A stretch of 33,782 nt of DNA from Akkermansia muciniphila (GCA_945888515.1 CAMDAD010000031.1:1-33782); one strand, 5' to 3'. Shown: positions 8,014 through 16,883, numbered from the stretch's first letter. Numbers and translations: made by a program. Notes: generated by a model from the sequence alone, not told the origin.

Positions 8014-8099
8014 GACCTTATCCTGTCCGCCGAGACATATTTGTCAATTCCCGCCTTCGCAACAGGCAGGAACCACACGGAGAAAGGCCACCGCCTTAG

Positions 8100-9095
8100 T
8101 CACAGAATCAACATACAATCGCCGTAGCTGTAAAATCGATACTCTTGCTCCACCGCCTGACGATAGGCTTCCATGATCAACTCCCGCGAGGCCATGGCGC
8201 TGACGAGCATCAGCAAAGTGCTTTGTGGCAGGTGGAAATTCGTGAGCAGGGCATCGACCGCACGGAACTGATACGGCGGATAGAGGAAAATGTCCGTGCT
8301 GCCGTTGTGGTCGCCTGCAGGGATGCGCTCACCCGTTCCGGCGGATTTGGCGAGATGCTCCAGCACGCGCGTGACGGTGGTGCCGATCGCTATCGTACGC
8401 CCAGCGGCATTGATGGCCTCTGCCGTTTCTGAGGAAACGCGATAGTTTTCCGAATGCATCTCGTGCTCCTCGGGGCGCTCGGCTTTTACCGGACGAAAGG
8501 TGCCTACTCCCACATGCAAGGTGAGAAAAACGTGTGGCAGGCGCTCTAACATTTCCGGCGTGAAGTGCAGTCCGGCGGTAGGAGCAGCGATGGCTCCTTC
8601 GTTTTTAGCATAGACGGTTTGGTAGCGGTCGCGGTCTTCTGCTTCATCCTCGCGATTCATGTAATGCGGCAGCGCGAGATGACCGTGCTCGTAGATGTCG
8701 ATTTCCCGGTCCCACTCGATCAAGCGATCGCCATTGTCATAAACTTCCACCACTGAGCCGATCGCATCCGCCACCTGGATGGTAGCGCCCACGCGCATTT
8801 TTTTGCCGGGCTTCACCAGACAGCGCCACAAGGTCGGGCTGCTGCGATCCAGGCAGAGGATCTCGCTTTTACCATCCTTCGAAAACAAACGCGCAGGAAT
8901 GACCTTGGTGTCGTTTAACACAATCAGGTCGTTCGGTTTTCCATACTCGGGGAAATCGCGAAACATGCGGTGCTCGATGAGACCGGTAGCGCGGTGAATC
9001 ACCATCATGCGTGAGGCGGCACGATCCGCTAGTGGGCGAGAGGCGATGCGCTCCTCAGGCAAATGATAATCGAAGTCAGTGGTGCGGAGAGACAT
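8100..9095 (-). CDS. queA: tRNA preQ1(34) S-adenosylmethionine ribosyltransferase-isomerase
   Basis: QueA transfers and isomerises the ribosyl group of S-adenosylmethionine to preQ1 at tRNA position 34, giving epoxyqueuosine. The 331-residue protein begins LRTTDFDYHLPEERIASRPL, the family's standard N-terminus, and shows LIVLNDTKVIPARLF, GAIAAPTAGLHFT, LHVGVGTFRPV, HEMHSENYRVS, GTTVTRVLEHLA, FLYPPYQFRAVDALLTNFHL and STLLMLVSAM. All regions expected for an intact enzyme are present. It is the first gene of the minus-strand block, 86 bases ahead of the DUF2851 gene. Other queuosine genes (tgt, queG) are not in the window. Confidence 0.96.
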   Translation of the reverse strand: MSLRTTDFDYHLPEERIASRPLADRAASRMMVIHRATGLIEHRMFRDFPEYGKPNDLIVLNDTKVIPARLFSKDGKSEILCLDRSSPTLWRCLVKPGKKMRVGATIQVADAIGSVVEVYDNGDRLIEWDREIDIYEHGHLALPHYMNREDEAEDRDRYQTVYAKNEGAIAAPTAGLHFTPEMLERLPHVFLTLHVGVGTFRPVKAERPEEHEMHSENYRVSSETAEAINAAGRTIAIGTTVTRVLEHLAKSAGTGERIPAGDHNGSTDIFLYPPYQFRAVDALLTNFHLPQSTLLMLVSAMASRELIMEAYRQAVEQEYRFYSYGDCMLIL

Positions 9096-9197
9096 GCGGG
9101 GATGACAATGAATGTCCCTGCGCTTGGCAATGGAATTCTTGCACTTTAGTCAATTCCGTGATTGCAGCGCCCTGCCCGTTGTTTTAGAAACCTTGTC

Positions 9198-10529
9198 ATG
9201 ACAGAAATTGATGTTCGCTCCCGCTATCTGCGTATTTCGCTCATGATGTTCCTGCAATTTTTCACCTGGGGCGCGTGGTTCACGACTTTATTCATGGTAT
9301 TGGGGAAATACAACCTCGCCTCGATCATCGGTGACTCCTACGCCACAGCCCCGATTGCGGCGATCATCGCACCCTTGTTTCTGGGTTTGATCGCGGACCG
9401 CTTTTTTTCGTCGGAGCGGCTAATGGGCATCATGTTTCTCATCGGAGGTGTGCTGATGCAAATAGTACCATCCGCCATCACAGCTGGAAACGGGCAACTG
9501 GTCGTGGCCTTGTTTACCGGGCACATGCTTTGCTACATGCCAACACTCGGCTTGGGCAATACCATCGCTTTTTCTCATCTACCGCGCGATGTGTTTCCTA
9601 AAACCCGCGTGTGGGGCACGATCGGATGGATCGCTGCCGGATTGGTGGCAGGCTTCCTAGGATGGTCGGATAGCCTGAATCTGTTCCGCATGGCGGGTAT
9701 CGCCGCGCTGGTACTAGGCCTGTTTTGCTTCATCTTGCCGCATACGCCACCACCATCGCGCGGCAAGGCGTTGAACCTGCGCGCGCTCTTCATGGTGGAT
9801 GCCTTCCAACTGCTGGCCCGTCCGGCATTTTTTGTTTTTATGCTCTGTTCGCTGCTGATCTGCATTCCGCTTGCCTACTATTTTTCTAGTACTTCCGGAT
9901 TTCTCTCAAACATGGGCTTCCAGCAGCCGGCTTCGGCTATGGCCATCGGGCAGATGTCTGAGATCATCTTTATGCTGCTGGTTCCGTTTTTCTTCCGCAA
10001 GCTGGGCGTGAAGTGGATGATTATCGTGGCGATGCTGTGCTGGGTGTTGCGATATGCGCTTTTTGCCTACGGCGCGAGTCAGCAGTCGGTGGGCATGCTT
10101 TTCGCGGCGATCGCCTTGCATGGGATTTGCTATGATTTCTTTTTCGTGACCGGCTTCATGTATGCCGACCGCACCGCCCCCGAGGCCATCCGCGGGCAGA
10201 CGCAGGGCATGCTGGTATTTTTCACGCAAGGTGTGGGCATGTATCTCGGCTACAAACTGGCGGCAGCGGAGTTTGTGCCAGTGAAGGAAGCCTCCGATGC
10301 CCTAGGCACAGCGATCAGCACGGCGAAGCCCACGGAAGCCCTCAGCTACGCCCAACAACTAGGGCGCATGTTTGCGGCGGAAATTCCCCAAGTGGATGCC
10401 ACGGTGCTGACTTCCGCCGCGCAGCTGTGGAAAACCTACTGGATGTATCCTGCCATGCTGGCAGGCGGCATCGCGGTGCTGTTTTTTATCGCCTTCTGGG
10501 ATCGCTCGTCGCAGTCGGATGAGTCGTGA
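9198..10529 (+). CDS. NupG-like nucleoside:H+ symporter (MFS)
   Basis: An integral membrane protein of 443 residues with about 12 hydrophobic segments. The segments FLQFFTWGAWFTTL, CYMPTLGLGNTI, RVWGTIGWI, IGQMSEIIFMLLVPFF and WVLRYALFAYG match the arrangement in E. coli NupG/XapB, which take up nucleosides with protons (nucleoside:H+ symporter family). Related verrucomicrobial proteins are sometimes labelled only as MFS transporters, and the substrate here could be another ribosyl compound. The ATG at 9198 followed by TEIDVRSRY is preferred over an upstream start at 9162, because the first hydrophobic helix then begins near residue 10. It is divergent from queA. A loop near residues 355-410 between the last helices is longer than in NupG. 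Confidence 0.85.
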   Translation: MTEIDVRSRYLRISLMMFLQFFTWGAWFTTLFMVLGKYNLASIIGDSYATAPIAAIIAPLFLGLIADRFFSSERLMGIMFLIGGVLMQIVPSAITAGNGQLVVALFTGHMLCYMPTLGLGNTIAFSHLPRDVFPKTRVWGTIGWIAAGLVAGFLGWSDSLNLFRMAGIAALVLGLFCFILPHTPPPSRGKALNLRALFMVDAFQLLARPAFFVFMLCSLLICIPLAYYFSSTSGFLSNMGFQQPASAMAIGQMSEIIFMLLVPFFFRKLGVKWMIIVAMLCWVLRYALFAYGASQQSVGMLFAAIALHGICYDFFFVTGFMYADRTAPEAIRGQTQGMLVFFTQGVGMYLGYKLAAAEFVPVKEASDALGTAISTAKPTEALSYAQQLGRMFAAEIPQVDATVLTSAAQLWKTYWMYPAMLAGGIAVLFFIAFWDRSSQSDES

Positions 10530-10568
10530 GCAGTACCGCGCAATCTGTTTGCACGCCGGGCTTCTAAG

Positions 10569-11891
10569 ATGTATGCTATGCGTATCAACATGATGCGAAA
10601 TCGGAGTCTCGCCATCCTATTCACTCTGCTGCTAGGTGCCAACCCAGCGGCGGCGGTGATGTTTGGAGAAACAGCGAGCATCGCGCATAACACAACGACT
10701 CCCGGTGATAACTCCGGTTGGCAGTATGAAGGGACACTGGATGGCTACCTCGGCGTGCCGATCGCGCCGCACTTTTTTATTTCGGCAAAACACATCGGCG
10801 AGCACAACGTGGGTGACGTTTTCCAGTTTCATGGTGATACTTACACGACAATCGCCTCATACAGTAGCCCAAACACCGACTTGCGACTTTGGGAGGTGAG
10901 TCACGCAAAGCCGTTTCCGACCTTCGCACCGCTATCGAGCGGCGTGAACGACATCGGCGCTGTGGCGGCCGTGTATGGAAACGGCACGCAGCGCGGCGCA
11001 GCATTCAATCACAACGCCCAGCTCAAAGGCTGGCTTTGGGGGCCACGCGACTACGTGCCGCGATGGGGGCGCAATGTCGTGGAGGGGGTAGTCAATGGCG
11101 GCCCGTCGTTAGGGCCATTGCTCTACTGCAGCTTCAATCGAAATGGCATCCCCCACGAATGCCATCTCAGCGTGGGTGATTCCGGCGGAGGGTTGTTTGT
11201 GTTAGAGGATGGGCTCTGGCGGCTGGCGGGAATTCACTATGCCGTAGATGGAAACTTCCGCCGAAACGCTTCCGAGGGTGGCGGATACCCAGCAGCACTT
11301 TTTGACATGGGTGGATTGGAAGTGGGTAGTTCGTGGATTCCCATCGCCGAGGCAGATGAGGATGTGCCCTGCAGCTTTTATTCCTCCCGCATCTCCTCCT
11401 CTCTGGCGTGGATCACCAGCACCGCTGCTGGCTCTGGGGTGATTGCCACGGAATCATTCGCCGCATGGCAAAAACTCTATTTCACCCCCGCGCAGATCGC
11501 TCAATCTGCGGTCAGCGGTCCTCTTGCGGACTTTGACAAAGACGGCATCAATCATCTGTTAGAATTTGCTTTTCATCTCGATCCAATTTTTTCCGAGCCA
11601 AAAATCTTGGACGACGCGACCGGCTTTCGTGGTCTGCCTTTGGTGCGTAAAGAAACGATCAGTGATGAAGAACGCCTCACCATCGAATTCCTCCGCCGCA
11701 GAAATGACAATGGAGCCGCTCTGACCTACAGCCCTGAGTTTTCCTCGGATCTTCAGACTTGGGACGCGATTGGCACGGTCGAAGTCAGTGCAATCAACGA
11801 GCGCTGGGAGCGCGTCAAGGTCATCGATTCCATCACGCGTTCACAAATGTCTCGCCGTTACGGTCGGGTGCGGGTTACGATGCCACCATGA
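10569..11891 (+). CDS. Secreted trypsin-like serine protease
   Basis: A 440-residue protein with a signal peptide (hydrophobic core around residues 13-23, then ANPAAA). The catalytic triad of the chymotrypsin fold can be placed: His75 in FFISAKHIG, Asp104 in NTDLRLWEV and Ser205 in VGDSGGGLF. After the protease domain (to about residue 260) comes a Ser/Ala-rich linker with hydrophobic patches, then DFDKDGINHLLEFAF, a calcium-loop-like segment common near the C-termini of verrucomicrobial secreted proteins, and a beta-rich tail (YSPEFSSDLQTW). Start is uncertain: ATGs at 10569, 10578, 10590 and 10593 are in frame. The stop overlaps the next gene's start (ATGA). It probably acts outside the cytoplasm; the substrate is unknown. 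Confidence 0.8.
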   Translation: MYAMRINMMRNRSLAILFTLLLGANPAAAVMFGETASIAHNTTTPGDNSGWQYEGTLDGYLGVPIAPHFFISAKHIGEHNVGDVFQFHGDTYTTIASYSSPNTDLRLWEVSHAKPFPTFAPLSSGVNDIGAVAAVYGNGTQRGAAFNHNAQLKGWLWGPRDYVPRWGRNVVEGVVNGGPSLGPLLYCSFNRNGIPHECHLSVGDSGGGLFVLEDGLWRLAGIHYAVDGNFRRNASEGGGYPAALFDMGGLEVGSSWIPIAEADEDVPCSFYSSRISSSLAWITSTAAGSGVIATESFAAWQKLYFTPAQIAQSAVSGPLADFDKDGINHLLEFAFHLDPIFSEPKILDDATGFRGLPLVRKETISDEERLTIEFLRRRNDNGAALTYSPEFSSDLQTWDAIGTVEVSAINERWERVKVIDSITRSQMSRRYGRVRVTMPP

Positions 11892-12526
11892 GTGCATCCG
11901 AAGAGAACAAAACCAAGGGAACGCATTCCCCACCCGTATCCTTCGGATCATTGTCCGCATTCACGGGCAGTTATCTACTGGCTGCCATCCTGGCATCGCT
12001 TCGATTCGGCAATCGAGAATTTCTCTTCTACATCGTTACCATGCTAGTGCTCATCGCAGTGGTATTGTTGATCCATAAGCGCATGCCGCTGCGTGCGACG
12101 CAACTCTGGGCGCTCTCGCTATGGGGACTGGCTCACATGTGCGGTGGTCTCTTACCCATTCCGGAAAATTGGCCCATCGACGGCGGCCAACGCGTTTTGT
12201 ATAGCCTGTGGCTGGTGCCTGATTTGCTGAAATATGATCAACTGGTGCACGCCTACGGCTTCGCGATTACGACATGGCTGTGCTGGCACGGACTGTGTCA
12301 ACACCTGCGCACGAGATCAAACGAACCGGTATTCCCTTCCGTCGGTCTGCTGACACTTGCCGCTGCGGGAGGCATGGGTTTTGGCGCGCTCAATGAAGTC
12401 ATCGAGTTCATCGCCGTCCTCACCATTCCCCATACCAACGTCGGAGGCTATGAAAACACGGGCTGGGACCTGATCTTCAATCTCATCGGCTGCCTCATCG
12501 CCGCTGTAGTGATACGATGCCGTTAA
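11888..12526 (+). CDS. YjdF/DUF2238-like membrane protein
   Basis: A 212-residue membrane protein with about six hydrophobic segments. KYDQLVHAYGF, GGMGFGALNEVIEF and the late YENTGWDLIFNLIGC resemble the D-x-x-x-H, E-x-x-E and WD-x-x-x-x-x-x-G positions of the YjdF (DUF2238) family, whose function is unknown. Start chosen at the ATG at 11888-11890 because it overlaps the protease stop as ATGA; an earlier in-frame start would extend into the protease gene. Coupling to a secreted protease suggests that the two are made together, but I know of no functional link. Confidence 0.7.
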   Translation: MSASEENKTKGTHSPPVSFGSLSAFTGSYLLAAILASLRFGNREFLFYIVTMLVLIAVVLLIHKRMPLRATQLWALSLWGLAHMCGGLLPIPENWPIDGGQRVLYSLWLVPDLLKYDQLVHAYGFAITTWLCWHGLCQHLRTRSNEPVFPSVGLLTLAAAGGMGFGALNEVIEFIAVLTIPHTNVGGYENTGWDLIFNLIGCLIAAVVIRCR

Positions 12527-12631
12527 CAGCGCAAGGCAAGCATGGGATTTGCCATTTCTATCGCGTGAAAGCCCATTGTCCTCTCATTCCGACCGCAAAC
12601 AAAAAGTCTGTGGGATTTTCGCAAATCGTAG

Positions 12632-12660
12632 TTGCGTCGCCTTTGGATTAGAGTTAGTAT
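12632..12660 (+). promoter_or_regulatory. Possible promoter for the pseudopilin gene
   Basis: TTGCGT (12632-12637) and TAGTAT (12655-12660) are separated by 17 bases, about 75 bases upstream of the pseudopilin ATG. Both boxes are imperfect sigma-70 matches. The gene is isolated and has its own terminator, so a promoter in this 209-bp gap is expected. Confidence 0.35.
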
Positions 12661-12735
12661 TTACCATGTAACTGCGACATTTCAGTATTGTCAGAAGGTC
12701 GTAATTCCGATTCAATCCCACCACTACCCACTGCT

Positions 12736-13320
12736 ATGAGAAACCAAACCATCCGCCAGCATCGTGGCTTCACCCTCGTCGAATTGTTGATTGTCATCGC
12801 CATTATCATGGTATTGGCAGCCTTAGGCTTTGCCGGTGTGCAGTCCGCATTGAAAAAAGCCAGAACCGTACAAACGCTGAACCTAGTGACCAATACCTCG
12901 CAGGCCATTCATAATTTCTTTGATGAGTATGGCTCGCTACCGACCGCGAACGCGACTCCTGCTCCGATCAACACCAACTCGGCTGAGGGCGTCAATGTTC
13001 TGCGAGTGTTGCTGGCGCAGGAGGGTGTTGGTGACACTGCCCTCAACACCAAAGGCATTCGCTACCTCGATGTCAAAACGGCCAAGGCCCGCAAAGCTGG
13101 CGTGGAATTCGCTGCCGGCGGCACGGTCGTCACTGCGATGTATGATGCCTGGGGTGATCCCTTATACATGGCATTTGATGAAGATTACAACGACGAGATC
13201 CTCAATCCGATTCCCAATTCTCCGGCAGATCCGCAGATCATTCGGGGCATGAAAGCGATTGTGTATTCATACGGAGCCGACCGCACGGAAAGGTCCAAAG
13301 ACGACGTCCGCAGTTGGTAA
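12736..13320 (+). CDS. Type II secretion / type IV pilin-like protein (pseudopilin)
   Basis: The 194-residue product has a class III signal: a short basic leader (MRNQTIRQHRG), cleavage expected at G/FTLVELLIVIAI, and Glu at mature position 5 (FTLVE), the hallmark of prepilins processed by prepilin peptidase. The hydrophobic helix continues to about residue 40 and is followed by a charged helix (KKARTVQTLNLV). The C-terminal half contains DAWGDPLYMAFDEDYND and YSYGADRTERSKDD, resembling the DxWGxP...SxGxDG calcium-binding region of GspG-like major pseudopilins. The ATG at 12736 is chosen because upstream in-frame sequence would put an unsuitable leader ahead of the cleavage site. No other secretion genes adjoin; verrucomicrobia often carry many such orphan pseudopilin genes. 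Confidence 0.88.
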   Translation: MRNQTIRQHRGFTLVELLIVIAIIMVLAALGFAGVQSALKKARTVQTLNLVTNTSQAIHNFFDEYGSLPTANATPAPINTNSAEGVNVLRVLLAQEGVGDTALNTKGIRYLDVKTAKARKAGVEFAAGGTVVTAMYDAWGDPLYMAFDEDYNDEILNPIPNSPADPQIIRGMKAIVYSYGADRTERSKDDVRSW

Positions 13321-13349
13321 CGCAAGGCGCATAGACTTCCTTTTTTTTG

Positions 13350-13386
13350 ATGCCCCTACCGCCTCTGCGAGTAGGGGCATTTTTTT
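13350..13386 (+). terminator. Intrinsic terminator after the pseudopilin gene
   Basis: A perfect 10-bp stem atgcccctac/gtaggggcat (13350-13359 and 13371-13380) with an 11-base loop runs into seven T (13380-13386). It lies 30 bases after the pseudopilin stop and separates that gene from the cytochrome fusion gene. Confidence 0.85.
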
Positions 13387-13425
13387 CTCGGTCGTGAGAA
13401 AGATGAGATCAGGGCGCGGCGTAAG

Positions 13426-15867
13426 ATGACTGTTTTGCAAGCCCTTCGCCCATCATGGATTTTGACAGCTGGCTGCTTCGTCGCCAGCAGCGTCCTTGCC
13501 TGCGCGGACGATAAAATCACCTATGACGATCACGTTTTCCCGATACTGGAGCAATCGTGCCTGAATTGCCACAATCCCGATAAGACCAAAGGGGGGCTCG
13601 ATCTTTCTTCCTACACGAACACACTCAAAGGAGGTTCGGGAGGAAAAGTGGCGGAGCCAGGCGACACCTCATCGCCGTTGCTCACCTCCGTGATGCGCAC
13701 GGGCGAACTGAAGATGCCACCGGAAGGTGACGCGATCAGCCCCGCGCAAGTAGCCTTGATCAAGGCGTGGATTGAAGGTGGCTTGTTAGAAAACAAAAAC
13801 TCCAGCGCTCGTGCCGCCAAGAAGCCCTCCTTCCAAGCCAACCTCAATTCAGCGGCTGGACAGAAACCAGAAGGCCCACCGCCACTGCCGCAGCATGTGT
13901 TGTTAGAACCTGCCGTCACCGCCTCACGCGGTGCAGCCATCCACTCGATCGCCGCATCCCCTTGGGCTCCTCTCATTGCCATCAGCTCGTTGCGGCAAGT
14001 CATGTTAGTCCACACGGATTCGCTCGAGTTGGTGGGAATTCTCCCTTTCCCCGAGGGCGAGCCCGTCTCACTCACTTTTACCCCAGATGCCCGCTATCTC
14101 GTGATCGGCGGCGGCATCGCGGGAAAATCAGGCACTACCGTAACCTTCGATGTCACCACGGGTCAGCGCGTTCTCACAGCAGCAAAGGAATTCGATAGCA
14201 TCCTCTGCGCGGACATACGCCCTGGCTTTGATCTCATCGCTACCGGCTCGCCCTCGCGCTTGGTAAAACTCTGGAACACACAGACCAATGAGCAGCAGAA
14301 ATCCATCAAAAAACATACAGATTGGGTAACGGCGCTGGACGTTTCGCCTGACGGCATCCTTCTCGCCACCGGCGACCGCAATGGCGGCGTGCTCGTATGG
14401 GAGGCCGATAGCGGCGGCGATTTCCACACTCTCAGAGCCCATCAGGCCGCCATCACTCATGCGGCCTTCCGCGCTGACTCAAATCTGTTAGGCACTTCCT
14501 CCGAAGACGGCACGATCCGCCTGTGGGAAATGAATGGCGGCTCCGAGGTCAAAAAAATCGATGCTCACCCCGGTGGCGTGGCTGGCTTCGACTGGGCGCG
14601 CGACGGTAGTTTCGCAAGCACCGGACGTGATCAAAAAGTACGACTCTGGAAACCAGATTTCAACCTCATGCGCGAGCTCGGCAAAGTATCCGCACTGCCC
14701 ACAGCCATCGCCATCGATGCAGAAGGCAAGCGCGTTTTCGTAGGCGACGTCCACGGCCAAGTTCATGTCATCGATAGCAGCAACGCCCAGACCATCACAG
14801 TGCTGAAAAATAACCCTCCCTCCCTCGCCGAGCGTGTTCGCTTGATCGACGAGCGAATGGCCAGCCTGCCCAGCGAACAACAACAGGTGCAGCAGGAAAT
14901 CATAGGTGCCCAAGCGAAACACGACCAGCACCAACAGGCAATACAAGCGGCAGAGACCACCTTGCAGCAGAATCGCCAGGTCACCGCTCAAGCCCAACAG
15001 AAAGTCAACGAAATCAAAGGCAAACTCGAGGCCGTGCGCCATACACTTGCAACGAAAAAAGCCGAGCTTGATGGACAGCGTGCGCAATGTGCTACCGCGC
15101 AAGCCGCTCTTGATCAAAGTCGCCAACAACTGACCACCGCGCAGTCCGCCGGCGAGGGCGTCGCGATCGAACAAGCGCAAACCGCTGCGCGCGATGCTGA
15201 ATCGCGATTTCACCAGATCAATGCCACCATTCCACCTCTGGAGGCCGCCATCACACCTTTGCAGCAAGAGGAACAGAACCTGCTGACAGGTCTCCCCATC
15301 GCCGAAAAAGAACTCGCCACTGCTCAGGAGAAAATCGCTCCCTCGGAGGCCGCCGTGAAAGCACTGCGCGATGCCAGTGCTGCGATCGAACAAGCCCTCG
15401 CCACTGCCAAGCAAAAACAACAGGATCAACAAACCGAGCCACTGCGTCTGCGAAAATCTCGTCACCACTGGATTGCCGCACAAACCAATGCCCGCGCGCT
15501 AAGTGCCAAAAGAGAGGCATCGGAGAAACAAGACGCTTTTGAAGATCAGGCCTCTGCGTATGCCACCGCTGCCAAAGCGATCGAAACCCTCGCCACCTCG
15601 CGACTCCAAGAGGAGCAAACGCTTTCCACACTGATGAAAGAAACGCCACCGACCGAGGAAAAAGCCCACGCAGCGTGGCAGCAGCGCGTCAAGGATCAGA
15701 AAACAAAAACGACTCAATCGTTAGAATCGATGAAAAAAGCGGAAGCGGAATTGATGACACTGCGCAAGGAAATTGAAGCGCGGAGTCCCGAGCGGGTAAG
15801 ATCACTCACGACGAGTCAGCAGCTCCACGAGGAATACCAGCGGCAGCTCGCGGATAAAATCGAATAG
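13426..15867 (+). CDS. Cytochrome c (PSCyt1-like) / WD40 / coiled-coil fusion protein
   Basis: An 813-residue exported protein (signal peptide about 1-26, ending VLACA). Residues about 31-120 form a planctomycete-type cytochrome c domain: ITYDDHVFPILEQ, the single haem site CLNCH (Cys45, Cys48, His49), GGLDLSSY and KMPPEGDAI, which offers a candidate axial Met. Residues about 155-460 are WD40-like repeats (e.g. HTDWVTALDVSPDGILLATG, DGTIRLWEM, DQKVRLWKP), presumably a beta-propeller. Residues about 465-813 are highly charged, Gln/Ala-rich and heptad-like, predicted as long coiled coil. The PSCyt2 and PSD1 domains usual in larger relatives are absent. It precedes the exonuclease-like gene by 8 bases. 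A periplasmic scaffold or sensor is possible; the function is unknown. Confidence 0.85.
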   Translation: MTVLQALRPSWILTAGCFVASSVLACADDKITYDDHVFPILEQSCLNCHNPDKTKGGLDLSSYTNTLKGGSGGKVAEPGDTSSPLLTSVMRTGELKMPPEGDAISPAQVALIKAWIEGGLLENKNSSARAAKKPSFQANLNSAAGQKPEGPPPLPQHVLLEPAVTASRGAAIHSIAASPWAPLIAISSLRQVMLVHTDSLELVGILPFPEGEPVSLTFTPDARYLVIGGGIAGKSGTTVTFDVTTGQRVLTAAKEFDSILCADIRPGFDLIATGSPSRLVKLWNTQTNEQQKSIKKHTDWVTALDVSPDGILLATGDRNGGVLVWEADSGGDFHTLRAHQAAITHAAFRADSNLLGTSSEDGTIRLWEMNGGSEVKKIDAHPGGVAGFDWARDGSFASTGRDQKVRLWKPDFNLMRELGKVSALPTAIAIDAEGKRVFVGDVHGQVHVIDSSNAQTITVLKNNPPSLAERVRLIDERMASLPSEQQQVQQEIIGAQAKHDQHQQAIQAAETTLQQNRQVTAQAQQKVNEIKGKLEAVRHTLATKKAELDGQRAQCATAQAALDQSRQQLTTAQSAGEGVAIEQAQTAARDAESRFHQINATIPPLEAAITPLQQEEQNLLTGLPIAEKELATAQEKIAPSEAAVKALRDASAAIEQALATAKQKQQDQQTEPLRLRKSRHHWIAAQTNARALSAKREASEKQDAFEDQASAYATAAKAIETLATSRLQEEQTLSTLMKETPPTEEKAHAAWQQRVKDQKTKTTQSLESMKKAEAELMTLRKEIEARSPERVRSLTTSQQLHEEYQRQLADKIE

Positions 15868-15875
15868 ACTCGCAC

Positions 15876-16883
15876 GTGTCTGATGCCCCTGAAATCCGCC
15901 TCAGTCTCGGCACCGGTCTGCACTTGCGCGATGCCGATTTGTGGCTCGATCCGCGCTCCCCTCGCCCACGAGCCTTCGTTTCCCATGCCCATGCGGACCA
16001 CGTCGCTCGCCACCAACAGATCTTGTGCAGCCCCGTAACAGCGCATTTGCTGCAAGCCCGCTATCGCATCGCTCGGGACCGTCTGAGCATTCAGGAGTTT
16101 CACGAATGCCGGAACTGGGAGGGATTTCTCTGCACCCTCCTGCCCGCTGGTCACATTGCCGGCTCTGCGATGCTGCACATCGTCGACGAAAACAGCGGTG
16201 CCAGTCTCCTGTATACTGGTGATTACAAACTACGCTCCTCGCGCAGCGTCGAGCGTGCATCGTGGAAAACGGCGGACACGCTCATCATGGAGAGCACCTT
16301 TGGGCTCCCTCGCTACGTGCTGCCAACTGCCACAGCCATCGAGTCGCAGCTCTGTGACTTCGTCAAGGAATCGCTGGCGGAAGGACAAACGCCCGTCCTC
16401 TTGGGTTATTCGTTAGGCAAAGCCCAGGAAATTGCGGCCATCCTCGCGGCGCACGATATGCCTTTCGTCAATACGGCATCGGTCGCGCAAATGACGGAGG
16501 CCTGTCGCGCCGCCGGACTCGCACTGCCCGCCGCGACCCTGTGGCACGATGCGATCCCCCAAGGTCACGCCCTGATTGCACCGCCGCAGTTTCTCCGACA
16601 CAAAGATTTTTCGCGCATCTCCCGACCGCGCACTGCCATGCTTACGGGCTGGGCACTCAACCCCTCCGCTCGCTTCCGCTACGGTGTAGACGCGGCGATT
16701 CCTCTGTCGGATCATGCCGACTTCCCAGACCTGCTGCGCACGGCAGAGATCGTGCAGCCGCGCCGCATCATTACCGTCCACGGCTCTACGCGCGAGCTCG
16801 CCGCTAGCCTGCGCGCCAGAAACTTCGTCGCATGGAGCCACTTCGGCAATGACCAGCTCGAACTATTCAGTGATTTCCCCTGA
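15876..16883 (+). CDS. Metallo-beta-lactamase-fold exonuclease-like protein
   Basis: A 335-residue protein with the MBL-fold nuclease pattern: SHAHADH (His37, His39, Asp41, His42), LLPAGHIAGSAML, YTGDYKL, MESTFGLP, a TGWAL segment, SDHADF and VHGS near the end. The order matches the beta-CASP-type and 'ligase-associated DNA exonuclease' (Exo) group related to SNM1 and CPSF-73, which cut DNA or RNA using two zinc ions. No DNA ligase gene is adjacent, so 'ligase-associated' would be a family label only. The start is GTG at 15876 (no in-frame ATG nearby), 8 bases after the cytochrome fusion gene, which puts a cytoplasmic nuclease directly behind an exported protein. A second role in RNA processing cannot be excluded. 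Confidence 0.82.
   Translation: MSDAPEIRLSLGTGLHLRDADLWLDPRSPRPRAFVSHAHADHVARHQQILCSPVTAHLLQARYRIARDRLSIQEFHECRNWEGFLCTLLPAGHIAGSAMLHIVDENSGASLLYTGDYKLRSSRSVERASWKTADTLIMESTFGLPRYVLPTATAIESQLCDFVKESLAEGQTPVLLGYSLGKAQEIAAILAAHDMPFVNTASVAQMTEACRAAGLALPAATLWHDAIPQGHALIAPPQFLRHKDFSRISRPRTAMLTGWALNPSARFRYGVDAAIPLSDHADFPDLLRTAEIVQPRRIITVHGSTRELAASLRARNFVAWSHFGNDQLELFSDFP

Noticed and set aside
8017-8047. Perfect TTGACA (minus strand, 8042-8047) with gataag as a possible promoter for the DUF2851 gene
   Set aside because: The spacer would be 19 bases, and transcription would begin at or past the GTG start at 8013, so it could not express the full reading frame.
14488-15483. 331-codon minus-strand open frame
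   Set aside because: Antisense to the coiled-coil part of the cytochrome fusion gene; Leu/Gly/Phe-rich product mirrors the Gln/Ala/Glu-rich sense strand.
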